Positions 13,309 to 19,532 of a stretch of DNA of 20,564 nt are shown here, in pieces (the first letter of the stretch is position 1; every line of letters begins with the position of its first letter). A model generated the notes under the pieces. That model made no database searches. It was not told where the DNA came from and saw nothing but the letters and a program-made list of their open reading frames with translations. The position numbers were made by a program, and so were the translations under genes. Source of the DNA: a virus; the IMG/VR virus record IMGVR_UViG_3300023180_000507, positions 1-20,564 of that record. The stretch is one strand, 5' to 3'.

Positions 13309-13728
13309 CTACGAAAAAATATAATTGTCTAAAAGACTCCTAACTTTCTCCGATTCGGATATTGCAATATCTAAGCGAGTTTCGGTTATTTCTCTTTTTA
13401 CAGGATCTTTAGATGTTTTCATAGAATGTTTGTAAAACAATGCATCGTTATAGTGCTTGGACATTTTGTCTTCTAGTATTAATATTTTTTCTACTAGGTC
13501 TTTACCTTGTGCAAGATTTTTTGCTATTGCAAGGGCCGAGCATTTAAATACCGTTCTAGCAACTTGTTGATTTTCTTTTGCGTCATAAATTAAAAAACCT
13601 TTAGGGCTTTTTCTCACTACAATATGTTTGATACGAATAGAATTACCTTTAGAATAAGGAATAGGCAATTCTTCTAAACCTTTATTAACTATTTCTTCTA
13701 ATTGTTTGGCTATGTATTCAGAATTCAT
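13309..13728 (-). CDS. Conserved phage protein of unknown function (139 aa)
   Basis: I recall relatives in marine T4-like phages but no function. The N-terminal half has strand-like segments (IRIKHIVVRKSPKGFLIYDAKENQQVARTVF), followed by an Ala/Lys-rich helix (SALAIAKNLAQGKDLVEKI). The C-terminal third is helical and charged, ending SLLDNYIFS. It is the last gene of a translationally coupled chain that starts at 14758 and overlaps its upstream neighbour by 11 bases. The chain's composition suggests virion or assembly proteins. Confidence 0.72.
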   Translation of the reverse strand: MNSEYIAKQLEEIVNKGLEELPIPYSKGNSIRIKHIVVRKSPKGFLIYDAKENQQVARTVFKCSALAIAKNLAQGKDLVEKILILEDKMSKHYNDALFYKHSMKTSKDPVKREITETRLDIAISESEKVRSLLDNYIFS

Positions 13729-13921
13729 TAGGCATCACCATAACTATATCGTTGTAAAGTATTTTACTTATTACACTTTTTCGAATAAGGTTATTGATAA
13801 TGACTTGATCTCTTTCGTCAAATGAACTCAAGGGAACAGGCTTTGTTATATTTTCTAACAATGACCTTTCTTCGTTGGAGACAAATATTTCAAAACTCGA
13901 TATAAGTTCGTTTAGTTTCAT
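13718..13921 (-). CDS. Small phage protein with capsid-targeting-like N-terminus (67 aa)
   Basis: The sequence starts MKLNELISSFEIFVSNEE, a motif shared in form with neighbours (M-K-x-N-E-L). The rest is a compact helical domain (PLSSFDERDQVIINNLIRKSVISKI) ending in NDIVMVMPNEF. That layout resembles a small winged-helix-like regulator, though the resemblance is weak. I recall similar proteins in marine T4-like phages, with no known function. Its ATG overlaps the upstream stop as ATGA. Confidence 0.7.
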   Translation of the reverse strand: MKLNELISSFEIFVSNEERSLLENITKPVPLSSFDERDQVIINNLIRKSVISKILYNDIVMVMPNEF

Positions 13922-14121
13922 CTTATTGCTGCCAATTGTTGCTGTAAATTCTTGAGTTGCATTTGGGTTGCTTTAATTTGCTGCTGGAGCTGCTTTTTCA
14001 TCATATTTTTTTGTTTTGGATCAGGTGCCATCTGATCAGGAGCTCCCATTTGCTGCTTTGCTTGACCCGCTGGTTGTTGTCCTTGAGGAGCAGAATTAAT
14101 ACCTAATTCATTAATTTTCAT
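13918..14121 (-). CDS. Small Gln/Met-rich coiled-coil protein with capsid-targeting-like N-terminus (67 aa)
   Basis: It begins MKINELGINSAPQGQQ. Residues 12-35 are Pro/Gln/Met-rich and probably disordered. Residues 36-67 (KQKNMMKKQLQQQIKATQMQ, then LKNLQQQLAAIR) have heptad-like Leu/Ile/Met spacing, typical of a coiled coil. It has ATGA overlaps at both ends, so it is made with its neighbours. Function is unknown; a structural linker or internal head protein is a reasonable guess. Confidence 0.68.
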   Translation of the reverse strand: MKINELGINSAPQGQQPAGQAKQQMGAPDQMAPDPKQKNMMKKQLQQQIKATQMQLKNLQQQLAAIR

Positions 14122-14462
14122 ATTCTACCTCCTCTGCCACTTATTGCGCCTTTGCGCTTACGTGGTTTTATCCTTTTACTTCCTACATTAATTTTTGATA
14201 AACGTCTTGTAGTAGGACTTGTTCTAAATGTTCTTGCCCTTTTAATATCTAAAGTACGGCCTTTACTTCTTCTAGTTTTCTTTAAGGTCATACTAGCTTT
14301 AATATTTTTTGGTGCATTACAAGTTGCTGCTTTTGCTACAATTCTTCCTTTTCTAGGACCACTTGTGCAACGATACTTACGTCCAACGTGACTTTTTGTT
14401 CCGGATCGTCTTTTATGTCCGAATACAGTTGTTACACCTTCTGTAATTTCTCTTAAAAGCAT
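14118..14462 (-). CDS. Highly basic virion-type protein, paralogue of the next gene upstream (114 aa)
   Basis: It starts MLLREITEGVTT, with an I-T-E|G site. Residues 26-60 contain KYRCTSGPRKGRIVAKAATC and NAPKNIKASMTLKKTR, aligning closely with KYRCSSGPRKNRIVSKMAQC in the neighbouring gene. Both retain two cysteines about 17 residues apart. The remaining sequence is nearly all Lys, Arg, Ser and Thr, implying nucleic-acid binding. It overlaps its paralogue as TAATG. Likely a DNA-associated internal head protein, by inference. Confidence 0.72.
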   Translation of the reverse strand: MLLREITEGVTTVFGHKRRSGTKSHVGRKYRCTSGPRKGRIVAKAATCNAPKNIKASMTLKKTRRSKGRTLDIKRARTFRTSPTTRRLSKINVGSKRIKPRKRKGAISGRGGRI

Positions 14463-14758
14463 TAACGCTTCCTTTTATTTAAAGCTTGTACTCTACGACT
14501 TGCTGGGTTTATCTTTTTTGTTTTACGTGCTTTTCTAATCATTTTTGCACCTAGTCTTGCCTTTGTTCTTTTAAATGTCATTCTCTTTTTTATATTTGGT
14601 GCTGCAAAGCACTGAGCCATTTTAGATACGATCCTATTTTTTCTAGGACCTGAAGAACAACGGTACTTGCGCACAACCTTCTTACCAGATCTTGCCCAAG
14701 TTTGACCTTCTTCTAAGTCATCGATATTTTGGTCATTAAAAAACTCACGTAGTAACAT
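14462..14758 (-). CDS. Highly basic virion-type protein with capsid-targeting-like N-terminus (98 aa)
   Basis: The first 20 residues (MLLREFFNDQNIDDLEEGQT) are acidic and contain L-E-E|G, a good prohead-protease-type site. The rest is very basic: KKVVRKYRCSSGPRKNRIV, then RMTFKRTKARLGAKMIRKAR and INPASRRVQALNKRKR. An acidic leader followed by a basic body fits a masked DNA-binding protein activated by cleavage. It is the head of the coupled chain down to 13309. No Shine-Dalgarno is present; CATAAATA ends 5 bases before the ATG, suggesting a leaderless late mRNA. Confidence 0.72.
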   Translation of the reverse strand: MLLREFFNDQNIDDLEEGQTWARSGKKVVRKYRCSSGPRKNRIVSKMAQCFAAPNIKKRMTFKRTKARLGAKMIRKARKTKKINPASRRVQALNKRKR

Positions 14759-14763
14759 ATAGT

Positions 14764-14771
14764 TATTTATG
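14764..14771 (-). promoter_or_regulatory. CATAAATA late promoter, predicted leaderless start at 14758
   Basis: It matches NATAAATA. With T4 spacing (-13 to -6), +1 falls exactly on the A of the ATG at 14758, and no ribosome site lies between. Confidence 0.55.
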
Positions 14772-14775
14772 TGAG

Positions 14776-15027
14776 TTAGGATAGGTTTATTAATATAACG
14801 ACGATTGTTGAAAGAAGCCCGGCAATAATAGTTCCTGTTGCTCCTATCAAAACTTTTGTCATAGATTGCTGACCTTTTGTAATTAGGTCCGCAAGATCGT
14901 CAACTTTTTCTTCAACTTTAGTCAGCCTACCTTCTAGCACCTCATAACGCTGAGCACAAAGATCGACGTGAGCTTCTAAGTTCTCTCTTTCAAGTTGAGT
15001 TGTTGACACATTATTCTCCATAATCAT
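14776..15027 (-). CDS. Coiled-coil protein with C-terminal membrane helix, possible holin/XhlA-like (83 aa)
   Basis: Residues 10-55 are a charged amphipathic helix (LERENLEAHVDLCAQRYEVL, then EGRLTKVEEKVDDLADL). Residues about 58-82 are a hydrophobic membrane span (VLIGATGTIIAGLLSTIVVILINL). This layout, N-out coiled coil then one C-terminal span, resembles XhlA-type proteins and some holin accessories, but no homology is certain. The start is uncertain: ATG at 15027 or 15021, or a GTG at 15012 that has GGAG at good spacing. I recall similar marine-phage proteins with the ERENLEAHVDLCAQRY block. Confidence 0.75.
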   Translation of the reverse strand: MIMENNVSTTQLERENLEAHVDLCAQRYEVLEGRLTKVEEKVDDLADLITKGQQSMTKVLIGATGTIIAGLLSTIVVILINLS

Positions 15028-15075
15028 AAAGTAAACTCGTAGTTGGCCTTTTTATATAGTCTTGTAATGTGCCTG

Positions 15076-15103
15076 GTTACTTAAAGTAACACAATTATTT
15101 ATC
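15076..15103 (-). promoter_or_regulatory. GATAAATA late promoter with a palindrome at the mRNA 5' end
   Basis: GATAAATA (15096-15103) overlaps the TAA stop of the upstream gene. The predicted +1 at 15090 coincides with the first base of a 15-base palindrome (GTTACTTTAAGTAAC, 15076-15090), so the mRNA would begin with a hairpin. A leader of about 63 bases follows before 15027. Confidence 0.5.
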
Positions 15104-15490
15104 TTCAGATTCAAATATTATATTGATTTTATCAGGATTTTGCGTATCAAAAACTGAAATATTCAGCAAAATTTCTTCGTCTAAACCTGTTATCACCGGC
15201 ACCATATGAAAGTCATTTTTTAAAGTTTCAATATTTAGTGCATCTTCATATTCTATTTCAAATGTATAGTACCAGAATTTACTTACATTTAAGTATTTTT
15301 TACCAAATTCTATGTGGTTAGGTAGCGTATCTTTTACAACAGGTGCTTTTATGTATGTTGGATTGACCCTTAAACCTATCGTCTGTAAAACTGTGAGAAA
15401 GTTTTGTTGTTGACGCATAAGTTTAGGATCCTCGCCTCGTCTTGCGCCAGTTTCAGTTATGTCAACAAGTGTATATAAACTAAATCTCAT
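15095..15490 (-). CDS. Conserved marine T4-like phage protein of unknown function (131 aa)
   Basis: Hallmarks I recall from marine T4-like phages are the start FSLYTLVDITETGARRGEDP, the block QQNFLTVLQTIGLRVNP, and EIEYEDALNIETLKNDF followed by VPVITGLDE. The function is unknown to me. Strand/helix alternation suggests a compact domain, and its place among late genes suggests a structural or assembly role. There is no Shine-Dalgarno; TGTAAATA ends 4 bases before the ATG. Confidence 0.78.
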   Translation of the reverse strand: MRFSLYTLVDITETGARRGEDPKLMRQQQNFLTVLQTIGLRVNPTYIKAPVVKDTLPNHIEFGKKYLNVSKFWYYTFEIEYEDALNIETLKNDFHMVPVITGLDEEILLNISVFDTQNPDKINIIFESEDK

Positions 15491-15494
15491 AGTG

Positions 15495-15502
15495 TATTTA
15501 CA
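15495..15502 (-). promoter_or_regulatory. TGTAAATA directly before the gene starting at 15490
   Basis: The minus strand reads TGTAAATA, CACT, ATG. It sits between the terminator at 15508-15539 and the start codon, where a new promoter is needed. That position is the best support for TGTAAATA being a functional variant of the late motif. Confidence 0.45.
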
Positions 15503-15507
15503 GACAT

Positions 15508-15539
15508 AAAAAAAGAGCCCACATAAATGTGAGCTCTTT
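15508..15539 (-). terminator. Intrinsic terminator after the 15576-15848 gene
   Basis: A 12-bp stem (AAAGAGCTCACA with TGTGGGCTCTTT, one G-U pair) encloses the 4-base loop TTTA. On the minus strand it continues into a T run. It lies 37 bases after the stop of the preceding gene. Confidence 0.9.
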
Positions 15540-15575
15540 GGTGTGCCTAAGCACGGTCCCTAAGGTAGTTAGGAA

Positions 15576-15848
15576 TTATGGGTTGCCGTCAAAATCGCAA
15601 ACAACTGTAAATGCTTGACCATAAGGTGTAGTTGCGTCACCGCCACCTTGTAGAGCAAAGTGCATTACACCTGCGTTGTTAGCTGTACCAGCTACTGCTG
15701 CGATTGTGTGTCCAGCTTGCTCAGCTGCTAGACGAATAGCTGTTAGAGCTGCGTCATCTGCTACTGCTGCGTCTGTTACGATGATTTGTGTACGTGGACC
15801 TAGGCCGTTACCTGCTTTTGCCACTGCGTTATTTGTTACTTCTGCCAT
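15576..15848 (-). CDS. Small late-expressed, probably structural protein (90 aa)
   Basis: The start is the ATG at 15848 (MAEVTNNAVAKAGNGLGPRT) with AAGGAG 8 bases upstream; an upstream in-frame TTG is less likely. The product is small, rich in Ala, Gly, Thr and Val, with little charge (IIVTDAAVADDAALTAIRLA, then TIAAVAGTANNAGVMHFALQ), like virion decoration proteins. I recall similar proteins in marine T4-like phages with unknown function. The gene is a single-gene unit with its own GATAAATA late promoter, a stable 5' hairpin and a strong terminator, which suggests high-level late expression. Confidence 0.78.
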   Translation of the reverse strand: MAEVTNNAVAKAGNGLGPRTQIIVTDAAVADDAALTAIRLAAEQAGHTIAAVAGTANNAGVMHFALQGGGDATTPYGQAFTVVCDFDGNP

Positions 15849-15872
15849 TTTATTTCTCCTTTTATCTAATGG

Positions 15873-15897
15873 CAAAACGCACTTCTCTTGCGTTTTG
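15873..15897 (-). promoter_or_regulatory. 5'-leader hairpin of the 15848 gene
   Basis: A 9-bp perfect stem (CAAAACGCA with TGCGTTTTG) encloses a 7-base loop and starts about 3 bases after the predicted +1 near 15900. The ribosome site is outside the stem, so a role in mRNA stability is more likely than translational blocking. Confidence 0.6.
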
Positions 15898-15905
15898 TAT
15901 AATAT

Positions 15906-15913
15906 TATTTATC
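15906..15913 (-). promoter_or_regulatory. GATAAATA late promoter for the 15848 gene
   Basis: It matches NATAAATA in the gap between the gene ending at 15938 and this gene. The predicted start near 15900 gives a leader of about 50 bases with the hairpin at 15873-15897. Confidence 0.65.
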
Positions 15914-15937
15914 AATAATAAGAAAAAATACGTTTTA

Positions 15938-16801
15938 TTAGCGTTTTTTTGCTCTGGAATGTAGAGTTCTTAGGTTCTGCACAAAGGCCGGCCCTGCTTT
16001 AACAATATCATCAAGCATTTCGATTGCAGGCAAATATGCATTTACCATACTTGCGCTTGCTGCTTTATTATTTTTTGCAGAATCTAAAAATTTCTTTGTA
16101 AGTGCAAGGTTTTTATCACCTACCAAATATCGATAGAGTGCAAGATCTCCTTGTTTAGTTGAAATGTCTGGAATACTTACACTAGGTTCAGGATCATTTA
16201 CATTAGCCTTTTCTAAATTTTTAATTGCAGCAAATTTTTCAAAATCCTCTATTATATCAGAATTTCGTAACTTAGCTCTTACTGCAAAAATTAATCTAGT
16301 TACAAGTAATCTTTTTTCTGATCTTGTTAATTTATTAAAATTTGATAGGTTTCGTCTTATTGCCTTGTAATCAGAATTTGTAATACCTAAGGCGCCTTCT
16401 AGTTTTATAAACAATCCAGAGTTTTGCATCGGTTCTCTGCCTTGGCCGAGATATTGAATATATCTATTTAGGTCTAAAATAGGTAATTTTGTTTTTCTTT
16501 TTAATTGCTTGGCTGCACCCGGATCTTTAAGTTTGTCTTGAGCACTATCATCACCTACAAGGAAATAGATAAAGTTATATAAGTCAGTGCCCATTATGCG
16601 ATAAAATTTATACAGTTCAAATCCTGATGTTTTCTTTGCATAACGTTGCACATAATCTTTAAAATCAGAATACTGCCGCATTGTCTCCAAAGCCATTAGA
16701 GTTAAGAATAATCTTTCACCACAATCAGTGTACGTCAGCTTGCGAGAGCTGCCGTTATCTTTTGTCATTCTTGCCTCGTGTAGGTCTTTGATAAATTCCA
16801 T
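15938..16801 (-). CDS. Large helical phage protein of unknown function (287 aa)
   Basis: I cannot assign a function. The start MEFIKDLHEARMTKDN contains L-H-E|A, a prohead-protease-type site. The body is helical and basic, with blocks such as LFLTLMALETMRQYSDFKDY, LPILDLNRYIQYLGQG and RLLVTRLIFAVRAKL. It ends in a basic tail (LHSRAKKR). The start codon shares an A with the upstream stop (TAATG), so it is translated with the 16801-17199 gene. Context favours an internal head or assembly protein. Confidence 0.68.
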   Translation of the reverse strand: MEFIKDLHEARMTKDNGSSRKLTYTDCGERLFLTLMALETMRQYSDFKDYVQRYAKKTSGFELYKFYRIMGTDLYNFIYFLVGDDSAQDKLKDPGAAKQLKRKTKLPILDLNRYIQYLGQGREPMQNSGLFIKLEGALGITNSDYKAIRRNLSNFNKLTRSEKRLLVTRLIFAVRAKLRNSDIIEDFEKFAAIKNLEKANVNDPEPSVSIPDISTKQGDLALYRYLVGDKNLALTKKFLDSAKNNKAASASMVNAYLPAIEMLDDIVKAGPAFVQNLRTLHSRAKKR

Positions 16802-17199
16802 TAACGACCTCTAGCTACCATATCAGCTTGACGAGCTGTTTCATCGTCGTCTGGAGCATCCATATTATCTTCTGGTTCATCTTCTGGTTCAGGATCAGGT
16901 AAGCTAACTGCACGAGCTTGTTTAGCCTTAGCAATAATATCTTCTAGTTCTTCCTTATTAACTCCTGCTTTCTTGAGTGCTTCTGCAGGTGTTTTTGCTT
17001 GACCATCAGGTAGTTCAGATAACATTGTGCCGAGCATACTTGCCTTGTTCCATACTTCATCGTCTGGCCATTTTACACCTGACGCTGGTTCTAGTGAATT
17101 TGTTATTTGTTGTCCTAGTCTGCGAATATCTGCAAACTTTGATGCGCCACGATCGTAAATTGAATCACGTGGTCCTTCTGTAACTTCATTAATTTTCAT
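16801..17199 (-). CDS. Acidic phage protein with capsid-targeting-like N-terminus (132 aa)
   Basis: The start MKINEVTEGPRDSIYDRG carries both I-N-E and V-T-E|G. The middle is helical (KTPAEALKKAGVNKEELEDI), and the last 35 residues are a Pro/Glu/Asp-rich linker (SLPDPEPEDEPEDNMDAPDD) like the tails of T4 core proteins. No catalytic motif is seen. GGAAATAGAT precedes the ATG. It lies 10 bases after the KWDG gene and overlaps the next. Confidence 0.68.
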   Translation of the reverse strand: MKINEVTEGPRDSIYDRGASKFADIRRLGQQITNSLEPASGVKWPDDEVWNKASMLGTMLSELPDGQAKTPAEALKKAGVNKEELEDIIAKAKQARAVSLPDPEPEDEPEDNMDAPDDDETARQADMVARGR

Positions 17200-17209
17200 A
17201 TCTATTTCC

Positions 17210-18415
17210 TTAATTTGGTTGCCATCTTGTACGTGGCACTAGTTTAGTTTTTGATCCAAGGGCAACGTAACCTTCGCCGCCTTTTTCGCCTTTTGTAGTT
17301 GCCTTAACGTCTGCGTCAGCATCGTCTAATTGATCTATGATATGATCCTTAACAGACATAATTTGTTTTACAAGCCCTAGTATTGCTGCTAGACCGTTCG
17401 TTTGTTTATCTAGTTCTGCTAGTTTTGCTTGCTGTCCTTGACTTACTTTTGATGTTTTCAGCCAGTCAAAAAACCCTGTTTCTAATTTATCTAACTGCCT
17501 TGCTCTAGTCATTTGATTAACATAAGTGTAAATGATTCCTGCGGGATTACTTAAACCTTTTGTTCCTTGCAAGAATGTATCTACTGCTTTAGAGCTACTT
17601 TGCACTCTTTTCCTTATGCTGTCAACCTCTTTTGTATTCACTTTAGGTTGATGTGTGACATATGTTTGTCCTAGCACTACTGCGTCTTGAGAATTAAGTT
17701 CTTTTACATCTTTAATAGGTGTGCCAGACTTGCTGCCCCACTCGTCAAACTTTGAATGGACTACTACACCGACTTTTGAACCTGCTATGCGTCCACCAAG
17801 AGGGCTTCGTGTATCAACTGTGTATTTGACATTGTTGGGTTCAAATTCTACTGCGCCATCAGTAGTGCTAAACGGTTTACGAGGACTGTATAGTAAGTCA
17901 CCATACACATATCCTCTAAAATTTGGAGGTGTTGCTGATTTCATTATGTTAAACACTTCAGCCATTTCTTGCCCAAAGTCTTTGCGCCAAGGTTCTTCTT
18001 CGGCACCTTTACCGCTGTTTTGAATAAAACGGTTTAAATCTTCTGCACTTGTACTTTTATTACGTCCCCAACCGTTCTTGCCTACAAGAACAAATTGTCC
18101 ATCTGGCTCACGCCCCCAATAGATAGTTGGGTTACCGTCCCACTTGATAGCAACATCTCCTGAGTCGCTTCCTAGTTTCTCAAGTATATCAGCAGCTTCC
18201 ATTCCGCCTTGTGATCCTTTTACAAACACAAGATCCTCTAGATGTTGGTACTCACGACCTACTTTTGCTGCTTCTGTAAGACTCTCACCTACTAAACGAC
18301 CACGCATTGGATGTGGAGTTTCATTACCTCCAGGTTTTGATTTTTTAGGCGCTGGTTCTTTTCCTTTGACTTTATCGGCTTTCTTTCCGCCGCTTTTAAT
18401 TTCAAAAAATCTCAT
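17210..18415 (-). CDS. Ligase/nucleotidyltransferase-like protein with KWDG motif (DUF6267-type), possible packaged enzyme
   Basis: The 401-residue product has a basic N-terminal leader (MRFFEIKSGGKKADKVKGKE) and an L-T-E|A site at residues 46-49, suggesting removal of the first 48 residues during head maturation. After it come HLEDLVFVKG and VAIKWDGNPTIYWG, where K91-x-D-G matches motif I of covalent nucleotidyltransferases (DNA and RNA ligases). GYVYGDLLYS and AVEFEPNNVKY may be motifs III and IV. The order HLED, KWDG, YGDLLY, EFEPN, SKVGVVVHS resembles DUF6267 of marine T4-like phages, as I recall it. Enzyme activity is unproven. It overlaps the nucleotidyltransferase gene as ATGA. Confidence 0.72.
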   Translation of the reverse strand: MRFFEIKSGGKKADKVKGKEPAPKKSKPGGNETPHPMRGRLVGESLTEAAKVGREYQHLEDLVFVKGSQGGMEAADILEKLGSDSGDVAIKWDGNPTIYWGREPDGQFVLVGKNGWGRNKSTSAEDLNRFIQNSGKGAEEEPWRKDFGQEMAEVFNIMKSATPPNFRGYVYGDLLYSPRKPFSTTDGAVEFEPNNVKYTVDTRSPLGGRIAGSKVGVVVHSKFDEWGSKSGTPIKDVKELNSQDAVVLGQTYVTHQPKVNTKEVDSIRKRVQSSSKAVDTFLQGTKGLSNPAGIIYTYVNQMTRARQLDKLETGFFDWLKTSKVSQGQQAKLAELDKQTNGLAAILGLVKQIMSVKDHIIDQLDDADADVKATTKGEKGGEGYVALGSKTKLVPRTRWQPN

Positions 18416-19194
18416 TTTACCAATGTACTCGCTAATGTTACAATTCTATTTAATTGACGATCAGCAAGAGTTTCTACTTTTACTTTTGCTTTGTTCCAAG
18501 GATGCTTTGGATCTTCGTTTGCATCTAGTTCTGCTGCAAGTTCTTTTGCTTTAGGACTTACTTTAACCATTGCTTCAACTGATCCTAGATCCTTTGCTGA
18601 CGCATTTCCGCCTAATAATATTTTAGCAATCTCGTCTAGGTCACTTGAAATTAAACTGTCGTCTTTACGATCTAGCAGACCTTTGTAGGCACTCCATTTC
18701 ATACCTTCTGGATGCTCGTCTGTCATATTGTTTTTTGCAAGGTCTGCTATAAGAATTTGTTTGTGTACGCCTTTGTATGGCGAACCTTTTGGAATATCGT
18801 GTACGTGAAACTTTTGTGCTGTTTCGCCGTTGTCAACTACCATAATGTCAACCTGCTGTGCAGAGCCACCTACTTTAGTCTTTACGTGTACACTTGTACC
18901 AGTTTTCTTTGTGTCAAAGCCTGCTGCTTGAAATAGTTTTTCTAATTCTACCCTAGCATCTTTTGGAGTTTTTACATTAAATGCTTTGAACAAGGTGCCT
19001 GCATCAATAATCATATCTAAGTCACCTGAACGTTTACCTGGAGTAGGTGTTGCGCCTGATCCAATTGGTAATGCTTTTGCACCTGTTTTAGATACAACAC
19101 TATTAATCTGCTTCATCATATCGCCTATGATAGCGTGGTCAAAATCTTCAGTTTCATCTGGCCAAATATTGCCGCCTTCATTCAAAACTGTCAT
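18412..19194 (-). CDS. DNA polymerase beta-type nucleotidyltransferase-fold protein
   Basis: The start is set at ATG 19194 (MTVLNEGGNIWPDE), preceded by GAAGG at good spacing; an upstream TTG is weaker. Of 260 residues, 41-65 carry the family signature ALPIGSGATPTPGKRSGDLDMIID: GS at 45-46 and metal ligands D58 and D60, with the third carboxylate D116 in QQVDIMVV. Such enzymes transfer nucleotides to RNA, protein or small molecules; the substrate here is unknown. L-N-E|G at residues 4-7 is a prohead-protease-type site. It is directly followed by the ligase-like gene with an ATGA overlap, suggesting joint function. Confidence 0.78.
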   Translation of the reverse strand: MTVLNEGGNIWPDETEDFDHAIIGDMMKQINSVVSKTGAKALPIGSGATPTPGKRSGDLDMIIDAGTLFKAFNVKTPKDARVELEKLFQAAGFDTKKTGTSVHVKTKVGGSAQQVDIMVVDNGETAQKFHVHDIPKGSPYKGVHKQILIADLAKNNMTDEHPEGMKWSAYKGLLDRKDDSLISSDLDEIAKILLGGNASAKDLGSVEAMVKVSPKAKELAAELDANEDPKHPWNKAKVKVETLADRQLNRIVTLASTLVK

Positions 19195-19444
19195 TTTTCT
19201 TACCTTCAATTATACGGTTCATAGATCTTTTAAACTTTCTAGGATCGCCACTTTTAATACTATTTAGAAATCTTCTTTCTAATTCAGATGCAGTATCTAC
19301 ATCATATGAAGAATGTATCCTACTGAGAAGATTAATACTACTTTCTATAATATTATTAGCAGTAGCGTTAATAAGATAATCTTTATCTCTGCTACCGTGA
19401 ACTGTATTAAGTTCTTCTAGAATTGATCGTGTACGTTTCTTCAT
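19178..19444 (-). CDS. Small conserved phage protein of unknown function (88 aa)
   Basis: Marked blocks are MKKRTRSILEELNTVHGSRD, ATANNIIESSINLLSRIHSS and SELERRFLNSIKSGDPRKF, followed by a basic tail. I recall near-identical organisation in marine T4-like phages but no function. Helical and charged, it may be a small regulator or assembly factor. GGAA precedes the ATG. It overlaps the nucleotidyltransferase start by 17 bases, and a CTAAATA motif upstream may drive the whole run. Confidence 0.74.
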   Translation of the reverse strand: MKKRTRSILEELNTVHGSRDKDYLINATANNIIESSINLLSRIHSSYDVDTASELERRFLNSIKSGDPRKFKRSMNRIIEGKKNDSFE

Positions 19445-19482
19445 TTTTCATTCCGTATAGTAGTATTGCGTGTTTATTACTG

Positions 19483-19508
19483 TATTTAGTGTCTTTCAAT
19501 TATAAATA
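19483..19508. promoter_or_regulatory. Divergent late promoters: CTAAATA (minus) and TATAAATA (plus)
   Basis: TATAAATA at 19501-19508 on the plus strand is an exact T4 late motif 24 bases before the lipase start, with GGAGGG at 19520-19525. CTAAATA at 19483-19489 on the minus strand would start transcription near 19477 toward the gene at 19444. The whole divergent gap, 19445-19532, is accounted for by these signals. Confidence 0.6.
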
Positions 19509-19532
19509 TTACAAACACTGGAGGGTAAACTA

